Assembly: GCA_013289785.1 (NCBI GenBank)
Contig: JABCZE010000064.1
Location: 1 to 7,643 of the forward strand
Length of the DNA stretch: 7,643 bases
Direction of reading: 5' to 3'
From: Vulcanimicrobiota bacterium
GTDB taxonomy: Bacteria > Vulcanimicrobiota > Vulcanimicrobiia > Vulcanimicrobiales > Vulcanimicrobiaceae
The notes beneath the pieces are model-generated. The model saw only the letters and a list, made by a program, of their open reading frames with translations. It made no database searches and had not been told where the DNA came from. Below are positions 1-6,219 of the stretch, one piece after another (position 1 is the first letter of the stretch; each line of letters opens with the position of its first letter). Made by a program: the position numbers and the translations under genes.

Positions 1-26
1 CTGGAAACAATCGCGGCGAGGAACAA

Positions 27-749
27 ATGGCACGATCACGCATCGAGTGGACGACGGACACGTGGAATCCCGTAACCGGCTGCACCAAAGTGAGCCCCGG
101 CTGCGATCACTGCTATGCTCAGACCTTCGCAGAGCGGTGGCGCGGCGTGCCCGGGCACATTTATGAGAAGGGTTTTGATTTGCAGCTTAGGCCGGAGCGC
201 CTAGCGCAGCCGCTTGAATGGTCGAAGCCTCGGATGATTTTCGTGAATTCGATGAGCGATCTGTTTCATGCCGGCGTCCCTGACGACTTTATTATCGCCG
301 TCTTCAACGTGATGAAAGCGGCGAATTGGCATAAGTTTCAGATCTTGACGAAGCGGGCCGAGCGGCTAGCCCGCCTGTCCCGAAGACTTGTTTTCCCGGA
401 GAACGTCTGGGTCGGTGTCAGCGTGGAAGCCCCCGAATACTACTGGAGGATTGCGTTTCTGCGTAACATTCCGGCCCAAATTCGCTTTCTGTCGTGCGAA
501 CCGCTCCTGGCGCAGTTGGGCGATTTACCCCTTCAGGGAATCGACTGGGTGATAGTAGGTGGTGAGAGCGGCCCGGGCGCAAGACCGATGCGTCCCACGT
601 GGGTCCAACAGATTCGTGACCAATGCACTTCAGGCGGCGTGCCATTCTTCTTCAAACAGTGGGGCGGGATCCGCAAACACCTGCACGGACGAACGCTTGA
701 TGGGCGAACCTGGGACGAAATGCCTTCACGTCCGCGCAGTTGCAAATAG
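27..749 (+). CDS. DUF5131 family protein (phage Gp37/Gp68-like, three-Cys-motif radical-SAM-like protein)
   Basis: This 240-residue protein is recognised from the family signature IEWTTDTWNPVTGC near the N-terminus. That is followed by a three-cysteine motif, C19-x6-C26-x2-C29-Y-A, which resembles a radical SAM iron-sulfur site but has wider spacing than the classical CX3CX2C. Other family blocks are FVNSMSDLFH (72-81), QILTKR (105-110), NVWVGVSVE (126-134), RFLSCEPLL (153-161), DWVIVGGESGPGARPM (173-188), FFKQWGG (208-214) and the usual tail GRTLDGRTWDEMP. The order suits a TIM-barrel-like fold, and the length is full for the family. The ATG is preceded by GAGGA at 18-22, and homology begins at residue 4, so this start is well placed even though the frame is open to the window edge. 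The stop lies inside the start of the next gene (10-nt overlap), so the two are co-translated. Cofactor and substrate are not known to me. Hand-counted GC at 181-540 is about 56%, lower than the genes to the right, which suggests transfer. Confidence 0.93.
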   Translation: MARSRIEWTTDTWNPVTGCTKVSPGCDHCYAQTFAERWRGVPGHIYEKGFDLQLRPERLAQPLEWSKPRMIFVNSMSDLFHAGVPDDFIIAVFNVMKAANWHKFQILTKRAERLARLSRRLVFPENVWVGVSVEAPEYYWRIAFLRNIPAQIRFLSCEPLLAQLGDLPLQGIDWVIVGGESGPGARPMRPTWVQQIRDQCTSGGVPFFFKQWGGIRKHLHGRTLDGRTWDEMPSRPRSCK

Positions 750-1867
750 CGAGCTTGACTAAGCCGCGCGAGCCCCTGTGGGAGTTAGAACCGCATACGG
801 CGGCGAAGCACGAGATCCTCAGGCGTTACCTAAAGGGCTGGATTCCAAAGCTCGGAAGCCGGAACCGCCGCATCGTATATATCGACGCATTTGCGGGGCC
901 CGGGCGCTACACCGGCGGCGAGGACGGATCGCCCATTATCGCTCTGAAGGTTGCGCGAGACTATGTCGGAAGACCCCTTGTTGATCAGCAGCTCAAGATG
1001 CTCTTCATCGAGCCGGATCGTGAACGCAACGAACGGCTAAAGAGCGAGATAACGGCCCTACGGGCCTCGGATCTAGCGTACAGTGCCATCGGTGCCGTAA
1101 CCCTGCAAGCGGAGTATGCGGCCGCAATGGAGAGCTTGTGGGCCAGCCTCGAAGCATCAAGATCGATGCTTGCGCCTACATTCGCATTCGTCGATCCGTT
1201 TGGGGTGAGCGGGCTTCCGTACGAACATCTCGTAAAGCTTTTCCATTATCCCAAGACCGAATTGCTGATCAATATGATGTACGAAGAGATGAACCGGTTT
1301 CGCGGCACAGCAGAATTCCAAAAGCATCTCGATTCATTCTTTGGTGGGCCATCATGGAAAGCGGCCTTCGCTGTCGCAGATCGGAACGAGCGCCGACGTG
1401 CGGTAATCGACCTGTTCAAGAGACGATTGCTGGAAGCAGGCGCGAAATATGTTCAGGCCTTCGAGATGAGGAACGATCGCAATCAGACCGACTACTTGCT
1501 ATTCTTCGGCACTCAGAGCGAGGTGGGCCTTGAGGTAATGAAGCAGGCGATGTGGAAAGTCGACTCTTCCGGCGCCTTCACCTTCAGCGACCACACATAC
1601 TCGAAGGGCCCGATGCTAATCGGGCCGCAACCGGACTACGGCTTGCTGCGGCGTCAGCTCCTAGAACGATTCGCTGGTGAGGTCGTGCCGCTGTCAGAGA
1701 TACGTATTTTTGTTCTTGCTGAGACATCGTTCTTGAGGTACAAAGGCGAGTGCTTGAAGTTGTTGGAGAGCGAGGGCTGGCTCGATGCGGTTGACCCGCC
1801 GCCGAACAGGCGCAAGGGGACATTTGCCGATCAAAAGCAGCTCTTCAAGTTCATCGCGAAGCCTTAG
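740..1867 (+). CDS. tcmP: Three-Cys-motif partner protein TcmP
   Basis: This 375-residue protein is the usual genetic partner of the three-Cys-motif protein encoded just upstream. Visible features are KHEIL (23-27), the glycine-rich YIDAFAGPGRY (47-57) that resembles SAM-binding motif I of Rossmann methyltransferases, GSPIIAL (63-69), FIEPD (89-93, an acidic motif II-like strand end), FAFVDPFGVSG (148-158, in the position of a catalytic DPPY-like loop), LLINMMYEEMNRF (175-187), YLLFFGT (252-258) and MKQAMWKVD (267-275). Residues about 302-375 look like a winged-helix-type C-terminal domain. The start is TTG at 740, just inside the upstream gene; an in-frame stop at 698-700 excludes longer forms apart from a rare CTG, and TTG at 755 is the alternative. 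Neither has a strong Shine-Dalgarno sequence, which fits translational coupling. A methyltransferase-like role is inferred from the fold; the true reaction is unknown. Hand-counted GC at 1201-1560 is about 51%, the lowest seen in the window. Confidence 0.92.
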   Translation: MQIASLTKPREPLWELEPHTAAKHEILRRYLKGWIPKLGSRNRRIVYIDAFAGPGRYTGGEDGSPIIALKVARDYVGRPLVDQQLKMLFIEPDRERNERLKSEITALRASDLAYSAIGAVTLQAEYAAAMESLWASLEASRSMLAPTFAFVDPFGVSGLPYEHLVKLFHYPKTELLINMMYEEMNRFRGTAEFQKHLDSFFGGPSWKAAFAVADRNERRRAVIDLFKRRLLEAGAKYVQAFEMRNDRNQTDYLLFFGTQSEVGLEVMKQAMWKVDSSGAFTFSDHTYSKGPMLIGPQPDYGLLRRQLLERFAGEVVPLSEIRIFVLAETSFLRYKGECLKLLESEGWLDAVDPPPNRRKGTFADQKQLFKFIAKP

Positions 1868-1896
1868 GCGATGGCAGCAGCCTATGTCTCGATGGT

Positions 1897-1955
1897 ACCC
1901 GAGCGGGTTAGCGGCCCGACAGAGGGCCAGCTGCGACGGTCCCGTAAACACGCAG
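1897..1955. other. Cluster of three inverted repeats in the gap after tcmP
   Basis: The 92-nt gap between tcmP and the DUF1272 gene holds three successive perfect inverted repeats: ACCC-GAGC-GGGT (1897-1908), GGCCC-GACAGA-GGGCC (1913-1928), and CTGCG (1931-1935) with CGCAG (1951-1955) enclosing ACG-GTCC-CGT (1936-1945). AGCCT (1879-1883) and AGGCT (1965-1969) could close an outer stem. No T-run follows any hairpin, so this is not a canonical intrinsic terminator, although a weak terminator or RNA-processing role is possible. Short GC-rich stems arise often by chance in such DNA, so the structure is a suggestion only. Confidence 0.3.
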
Positions 1956-1959
1956 ATGC

Positions 1960-2121
1960 GTGAAAGGCTCGTGTGAGAAATGTGGCCGGAACTTCAACAC
2001 TCGTGCCGAGGCGCGGGCGTGTTCGTACGGCTGCACGTTCTGTGCGGGCTGCGCGGCCGCAATGAACGATCGCTGTCCGAACTGCGGCGGCGCGCTCGAA
2101 ATCGTAAGCGAGGTAGCATGA
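1960..2121 (+). CDS. DUF1272 family small zinc-ribbon-like protein
   Basis: This 53-residue protein carries eight cysteines: C5-x2-C8, C21-x3-C25-x2-C28-x2-C31 and C39-x2-C42. The blocks CEKCG, CSYGCTFCAGCA and DRCPNCGGAL match the small DUF1272 family, whose members are usually about 55-80 residues. The spacing suggests two structural metal sites, probably zinc. The only usable start in the open frame is GTG at 1960, because an in-frame TAA lies at 1945-1947 and the next ATG is inside the motif region. No clear Shine-Dalgarno sequence precedes it. The stop (2119-2121) is one base before the start of the RAM-domain gene, so the two are probably co-transcribed. The function of the family is unknown; protein or nucleic-acid binding would be a guess. 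Its GC-rich codon use resembles the genes to the right rather than tcmP. Confidence 0.85.
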   Translation: MKGSCEKCGRNFNTRAEARACSYGCTFCAGCAAAMNDRCPNCGGALEIVSEVA

Positions 2122-2122
2122 A

Positions 2123-2398
2123 GTGGTAGCTGCACTGATTCTGATGAACGTCGAGCGGCCGCGGTTGCGGACGATCGCCGACGACCTGCTGGCGATCGAC
2201 GGCGTCGCGGAAGTCTATTCGGTCGCGGGGCCCTACGACTTGATCGCGATCGTGCGCGTGAAGGAGCACGAGCAGCTCAACGATCTCGTGACCGAGCAGG
2301 TCGCAGCGCTAGACGGTATCCTCAGCACCGAAACGCTCATCGCCTTCCGAGCATTTTCCAAAAAAGATTTGGGATTGCTCTGGGATATCGGTGAGTAG
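2123..2398 (+). CDS. Stand-alone Lrp/AsnC-type ligand-binding (RAM) domain protein
   Basis: The 91-residue protein matches the C-terminal RAM (regulation of amino acid metabolism) domain of Lrp/AsnC regulators: an alternating beta-alpha-beta start (AALILMNVE), IDGVAEVYSVAGPYDLIAIVRV (residues 25-46, with the characteristic G-x-x-D turn at G36-D39), then the helix EHEQLNDLVTEQVAALDGI and the last strand TETLIAFRAF. It lacks the N-terminal helix-turn-helix, so it cannot bind DNA as a normal Lrp does. Stand-alone RAM proteins of this length are a known family that forms dimers or higher oligomers and may bind amino acids or pair with full regulators. The start is GTG at 2123, with GAGG at 2110-2113 as the likely ribosome binding site. 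The gene begins one base after the DUF1272 stop and ends directly against the convergent serine hydrolase gene. Its ligand cannot be read from the sequence. Confidence 0.88.
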   Translation: MVAALILMNVERPRLRTIADDLLAIDGVAEVYSVAGPYDLIAIVRVKEHEQLNDLVTEQVAALDGILSTETLIAFRAFSKKDLGLLWDIGE

Positions 2399-4144
2399 TT
2401 AGGGGAGTTCAACTCGGTAGAAGTGCGTGTCGTCGAGGGTCAGCCGCTGCGGTTGATTTCCAGCGTACGCATCGAAGCGCACGACCGAGTCCCCTAGAGC
2501 GAAAGCACCGCCGGCGAGCGGCTCGAGCGTGTCGGTGCCGTCGAGCGTCAGTCGATTCTTGACGATCACCACGCGCGTGACGGCGGACTGCCCCAAGAAC
2601 GTGTTTTCGTAACGGCCCGCCAAAGCGTTCCAGCGCGGCGGATATGCGAACGTGCGCGCTCCGCGATAGCGCTCGTTGGCGTACCACTGCGACCCGTAAT
2701 TCAGCTCCACGACCTTGTCGTCACGATCGCGTCCAAAGGCCAGCAGAAAGATCGCAAAGCGAGGATCGTCGGCCCAGAAAAGATCGTGGCCGCGATGGTA
2801 GAGCGCGATCCGTTTTGCATCATCCACGAGATAGAGACGATCGCCCGCGGCGGCGACACCCAGCGACGAGCCATTGGCTCCCGTGTAGGTACCGGCGTAT
2901 TCGCTCGCGCGAGCGATCTTCGCCGGGTCGGGTGCCGGCGGCGGCGACGGAAGCGGTTCGCCCACGCTTTGCGCTCGCAAAACGCGCATCGCGTAGAGCA
3001 CGATCGCGCAGGGATGCAACGGCGCCTCAACCAGATTCGCAAACGCGATCGCGCCGAATCCGCGAGTGAGGTTCATCTGCATGCAGGCGGTGTAGCCGGA
3101 GATGCCGCCCGTGTGACCGACGAGACGCTCGCCGTTCTCATCGAAGATCGAGAGCCCGTAGCCATACTGCCGGTAGAACGACGGCGCTTCGGCGAGCTCG
3201 GGGGTCGCGGCGCCGGCCGGTTTTCCGTTCGTCAGCCGGTCGGGGTGCGTCATTGCATCAAAGGTCGATGCGCTTATCAGGCGGCGGCCGTCTGCGGTTA
3301 CTCCGCCGTTCAAATAAAACCGCATGTATCGCGCCATATCCTCGGGAGTCGAAAGCACCGAGCCGGCGGGATCGACGAAATCCATAGGTTGCGCCGCGAC
3401 GAGCGGCGGGTTCTGCGGTGGGGCCCGGTCGCTGTCGCGAAACTGATAGCCAACCGCTGCGCCGGCCATTACCTCGGGCGTAAAGACGGCGGAGCTGTCC
3501 GTCATGCCGATCGGCTGCAAGACGCGTGCGGTCAGCGACTGCTCCCAGAAGCGTCCGTCGAGTTTTGCCAATACCGCGCCGGCGGCCGCGTAACCATCGT
3601 TAGAGTATGCCCAGGAGGTCCCCGGGCCGAAGAGCACTTTAGCGTTGCGCAGCGCGACGATCTGGTAGAGATAGCCGGGCTCCGACGAGAAGTCGTCAGG
3701 CAGCCCGGCGGTATGCGAGAGAAGCTCGTGAACCAGGATCGGGCCGCCGAGCGACTCGATTGCAAACCATGGAAGATAGCGGCGAACCGGCGCGTCGAGG
3801 TCGAGCTTCCCTGCATCGTGCAACTGCAGCAACGCCAGCGCCGTCATCGATTTGGTAATCGAGCCGATGGCGAATAGCGTCCCTGGGGTCACCGGAGTTT
3901 GGGAATCGCGGTTTGCGTATCCCAGCGTGATGATTCGCAGCGTCCCGTTGCGGTCGGTGATTGCAACCGAGAGCCCCGGCGTGCCTTGCTCGCGCATCGC
4001 CTGCGGCGCGTAAGCGGCGATCGCGTCGAGCGCCTGCGACAGGGTTGGCGCCCCTTGCGACGCGCCTCGCGCGCTCGGAAAGACGACGAGCGCGACGAGA
4101 ATCAGCCCGCAGAGCGTTCGAGCGATCGTTGATCGGGGGCACAT
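2399..4144 (-). CDS. Exported serine hydrolase, class C beta-lactamase/PBP family
   Basis: With the ATG at 4144 the protein has 581 residues. A basic start (MCPRSTIAR) and a hydrophobic stretch (about 11-23) form a signal peptide, probably cut near residue 27 (ARG|A). The PF00144-type catalytic domain follows (about 35-390), with the nucleophile motif S95-I-T-K98, the adjacent LLQLHDAGKLDLDAPV block, Y180-S-N182, and H344-T-G-G347 in place of the KTG box. This set is typical of esterases, D-aminopeptidases/carboxypeptidases and class C beta-lactamases; the real substrate is not predictable, and resistance should not be assumed. The C-terminus carries two beta-rich segments (about 413-495 and 507-581), each opening with an AG-x-Y motif. 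The reading frame continues upstream to a TTG at 4201, but that would put 19 arginine-rich residues before the signal peptide and has no ribosome binding site. The gene is divergent from cysK and convergent with the RAM gene. Confidence 0.9.
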   Translation of the reverse strand: MCPRSTIARTLCGLILVALVVFPSARGASQGAPTLSQALDAIAAYAPQAMREQGTPGLSVAITDRNGTLRIITLGYANRDSQTPVTPGTLFAIGSITKSMTALALLQLHDAGKLDLDAPVRRYLPWFAIESLGGPILVHELLSHTAGLPDDFSSEPGYLYQIVALRNAKVLFGPGTSWAYSNDGYAAAGAVLAKLDGRFWEQSLTARVLQPIGMTDSSAVFTPEVMAGAAVGYQFRDSDRAPPQNPPLVAAQPMDFVDPAGSVLSTPEDMARYMRFYLNGGVTADGRRLISASTFDAMTHPDRLTNGKPAGAATPELAEAPSFYRQYGYGLSIFDENGERLVGHTGGISGYTACMQMNLTRGFGAIAFANLVEAPLHPCAIVLYAMRVLRAQSVGEPLPSPPPAPDPAKIARASEYAGTYTGANGSSLGVAAAGDRLYLVDDAKRIALYHRGHDLFWADDPRFAIFLLAFGRDRDDKVVELNYGSQWYANERYRGARTFAYPPRWNALAGRYENTFLGQSAVTRVVIVKNRLTLDGTDTLEPLAGGAFALGDSVVRFDAYAGNQPQRLTLDDTHFYRVELP

Positions 4145-4252
4145 GCTTCGTGCAATCGGCGCCCGAAGCGCCCGCTTCCTTCTGGGTGATCGAGGAGCCA
4201 ATGGCGGGGGCGTGCAACGCTCGAACGAGAAGCGAGGGTTAGACGGGGTATT
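4145..4252. promoter_or_regulatory. Divergent intergenic region with competing inverted repeats (cysK leader / serine hydrolase promoter region)
   Basis: This 108-nt region must hold the promoters of both divergent genes, but no convincing -35/-10 pair is visible. Four mutually complementary elements occur: GCTTCG (4145-4150), CGAAGCG (4164-4170), CGCTTC (4173-4178) and GAAGCG (4229-4234). Element 1 can pair with 2, 2 with 3, and 3 with 4, which is the layout of alternative hairpins. CGTGCAA is also repeated directly at 4149-4155 and 4211-4217. For cysK, ACGGGG (4243-4248) is a weak ribosome binding site close to the ATG. There is no recognisable SAM, cobalamin or T-box riboswitch. Chance complementarity cannot be excluded at this length. 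Confidence 0.35.
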
Positions 4253-5215
4253 ATGGCACGCATTTACGATAACTTAGCCGACACGTTCGGCAACACGCCG
4301 TTGGTCCGGATTCCTCGGCTCAACGCGGGGACGCCGGCCACGGTGCTCGTGAAGATGGAATCGTTCAACCCTGGCGGTTCGGTGAAGGACCGGATCGGGC
4401 TGGCAATGATCGAGGCCGCAGAACGCGACGGCCGTCTCTTGCCGGGGATGACGATCCTCGAGCCGACGAGCGGAAATACCGGCATCGCACTGGCCTTTGT
4501 CGCGGCGGCGAAAGGCTATCCGATCATCTTGGTTATGCCCGATACGATGACGATCGAGCGGCGGAACCTCCTCAAGGCGTACGGTGCGCAAGTCGTGCTG
4601 ACGCCCGGCGCGGAAGGCATGCCCGGCGCGATTCGGCGCGCAAATGAGATCGTCGCGAGCGCGCCCGGCAAATACTTCGTACCGCAGCAGTTCGAGAACC
4701 CGGCCAATCCGGAGATCCATCGCCGGACGACCGCCGAAGAGATTTGGCGCGACACCGACGGCGCCGTCGACGTCGTGGTTTCGGCGATCGGCACCGGCGG
4801 CACGATCACCGGCGTCGGCGAGGTGCTGCGAGCCCGTAAGCCCAACGTACGGATAATTGCAGTCGAACCCGACGGATCGCCGGTGCTTTCGGGCGGAAAG
4901 CCGGGACCGCATAAAATTCAAGGGACCGGCGCCGGGTTTGTGCCCAAGGTGCTCGACACCGAGGTTTATCAAGAAGTCGTGCGCGTTACGGACGCCGATG
5001 CCATTGCAACGGCACGCCGGCTAGCGCGCGAAGAGGGGATGCTCGTGGGAATTTCGTCGGGTGCCAACGTTTGGGCGGCGCTAAGCATCGCGGCGCGCCC
5101 GGAGATGCGAGGCAAAACGATCGTCACGTTCGGATGCGACACCGGCGAGCGGTATTTGAGCAACCCCGTCTTCGCCGAGCAGGAAGCCACGATCGTAGAA
5201 CCCGCGCTCGTTTGA
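4253..5215 (+). CDS. cysK: Cysteine synthase A (O-acetylserine sulfhydrylase)
   Basis: This 320-residue cytoplasmic, PLP-dependent enzyme makes L-cysteine from O-acetyl-L-serine and sulfide, the last step of sulfur assimilation. The family signature is complete: NTPLVRI (14-20), the PLP-lysine motif NPGGSVKDR with K45 as the Schiff-base lysine, the substrate loop PTSGNTG (71-77), the phosphate-binding GTGGT (180-184), [11 protein letters not shown] (221-231) and GISSGAN (266-272), which supplies the serine near the pyridine nitrogen. Length and motif order fit CysK; there is no CBS or haem domain, so it is not a cystathionine beta-synthase, although CysM or an O-phosphoserine-using relative cannot be fully excluded. 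The ATG at 4253 is preceded by ACGGGG. The stop overlaps the next start (TTGA), so it is the first gene of the operon with the asparaginase and metH. Hand-counted GC at 4741-5100 is about 66%. Confidence 0.97.
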   Translation: MARIYDNLADTFGNTPLVRIPRLNAGTPATVLVKMESFNPGGSVKDRIGLAMIEAAERDGRLLPGMTILEPTSGNTGIALAFVAAAKGYPIILVMPDTMTIERRNLLKAYGAQVVLTPGAEGMPGAIRRANEIVASAPGKYFVPQQFENPANPEIHRRTTAEEIWRDTDGAVDVVVSAIGTGGTITGVGEVLRARKPNVRIIAVEPDGSPVLSGGKPGPHKIQGTGAGFVPKVLDTEVYQEVVRVTDADAIATARRLAREEGMLVGISSGANVWAALSIAARPEMRGKTIVTFGCDTGERYLSNPVFAEQEATIVEPALV

Positions 5216-6219
5216 TCGTCGGCGACGAAGCCGTCGTCGACGTAACCCGCGGCGGGTACGTCGAGTCGGTTCATCGCGTCGCCGCCTGTGCGGTGGATGC
5301 GCAAGGAACGGTGCTCGATCGGGCCGGCGATATCGAGTCGCCGGTCTTCCTGCGTTCGGCGGCAAAGCCGTTGATTGCGGCAACGGCGATTGAAGCGGGC
5401 GTACGCGAACGATTCAACTTGGAGCCGCGCGAAATCGCGGTGATGACCGCCTCCCATTCCGGTCAGCCGTTTCACGTTGAAGCCGTCGCTTCGATCTTGG
5501 ATAAGATCGGCATGGACGAATCGGCATTGCAATGCGGTACGCATCCACCGTACGACGAGACCGCGGCAGAGGGGCTTGCCGAAGCGGGATTGGAACCGAC
5601 GACGCTCCATAACAACTGCTCGGGAAAGCATGCCGGCATTTTGGCGCTCTGCTTGGCGATCGGCGCCGATCCGACGACCTACTTGAGCGTCGAGAACCCC
5701 GCCCAGCAGCGGATTCTCGCGTTTTGCGCGCGACTCTCCGACGACGACGCTGCGACCTGGCCCATCGCAATCGACGGCTGCGGAATTCCCGTGTATGCGA
5801 CGGGCCTGCGAAAGGCTGCGATCTCGTTTGCGCGGATAGCGACGCTTTCCGGCATCGGTGCTGCCGACGCGCGGGCGCTGGCGATCGTGCGCGATGCGAT
5901 GCTCGCTCATCCGGAGTATGTGGCCGGAACCGGCCAGTTCGATACCGAGCTGATGATTGCCGGCGCGGGGAACGTCGTATCGAAAGCGGGCGCCGAAGGC
6001 GTTCATGCTGCGGCGGCCGTCGCGCAAGGCTTCGGGTACGCCTCCAAAGTGATTGACGGTGCTACGCGGGCACGCGGGCCTTCTTCGATTTCGGCCTTAC
6101 GGCGATTGGGCGTGCTCGACGAGCGCCAGGCCGGCGCACTCGCCCGATTCGCGCGCCCGCCGGTGTATAATCGAGCCGGAAACAAGGTGGGAGAGATCGT
6201 GAGCCCGGATCGTGTCTGA
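5212..6219 (+). CDS. Asparaginase_II family (class 3, ReAV-like) L-asparaginase
   Basis: The 335-residue protein belongs to Asparaginase_II (PF06089), unrelated in fold to E. coli AnsA/AnsB and similar to the Rhizobium etli ReAV enzyme. It hydrolyses L-asparagine to aspartate and ammonia. Key motifs are FLRSAAKP (46-53, S49 and K52 as the first Ser-Lys pair), SHSGQPFH (81-88, S81), [10 protein letters not shown] (133-142), DGCGIPVYA (188-196), [13 protein letters not shown] (233-245) and SKAGAEGV (257-264, K258). C136, K139 and C190 correspond to the metal-binding Cys-Lys-Cys set described for ReAV; I assign these by motif and spacing, not by alignment. The start is TTG at 5212, overlapping the cysK TGA by 4 nt; the frame is open further upstream, but that sequence lies inside cysK and shows no homology, and homology begins at once after the TTG. 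The end overlaps metH by 8 nt. There is no signal peptide, so it is cytoplasmic. Released aspartate could feed homoserine and methionine synthesis (inference). Confidence 0.9.
   Translation: MIVGDEAVVDVTRGGYVESVHRVAACAVDAQGTVLDRAGDIESPVFLRSAAKPLIAATAIEAGVRERFNLEPREIAVMTASHSGQPFHVEAVASILDKIGMDESALQCGTHPPYDETAAEGLAEAGLEPTTLHNNCSGKHAGILALCLAIGADPTTYLSVENPAQQRILAFCARLSDDDAATWPIAIDGCGIPVYATGLRKAAISFARIATLSGIGAADARALAIVRDAMLAHPEYVAGTGQFDTELMIAGAGNVVSKAGAEGVHAAAAVAQGFGYASKVIDGATRARGPSSISALRRLGVLDERQAGALARFARPPVYNRAGNKVGEIVSPDRV

Noticed and set aside
1..75. The end of an upstream gene in frame 1, stopping at 73-75
   Set aside because: Only about 24 codons are visible, overlapping the DUF5131 start by 49 nt, with no recognisable motif; it cannot be supported.
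1889..1975. A class II tRNA-like sequence beginning with a D-arm-like CCCGAGCGGG
   Set aside because: No pairing acceptor stem, normal anticodon arm or T-loop consensus could be found, and the DUF1272 frame covers its end.
2786..3877. A 363-codon forward-strand open frame opposite the serine hydrolase gene
   Set aside because: Its translation is arginine-rich and low in recognisable structure, with no family motif. It is the antisense shadow of a GC-rich gene whose catalytic motifs are clear.
2399..4144. Calling the serine hydrolase an antibiotic-resistance AmpC beta-lactamase
   Set aside because: SxxK, YxN and HTG are shared by many esterases and peptidases. The HTG box in place of KTG and the extra C-terminal domains argue against a typical AmpC.
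4185..4217. A sigma-70-type promoter for the serine hydrolase using TTGCAC (reverse of 4212-4217)
   Set aside because: At the right spacing the -10 candidate matches only two of six consensus bases.
5071..5211. An N-terminal extension of the asparaginase starting inside cysK
   Set aside because: The extra 47 residues would be an arginine-rich out-of-frame reading of cysK; family similarity begins right after the TTG at 5212.
4969..6027. A 352-codon reverse-strand open frame across cysK and the asparaginase gene
   Set aside because: It is antisense to two well-supported genes, arginine-rich and without any family signature; long shadows are expected at this GC content.
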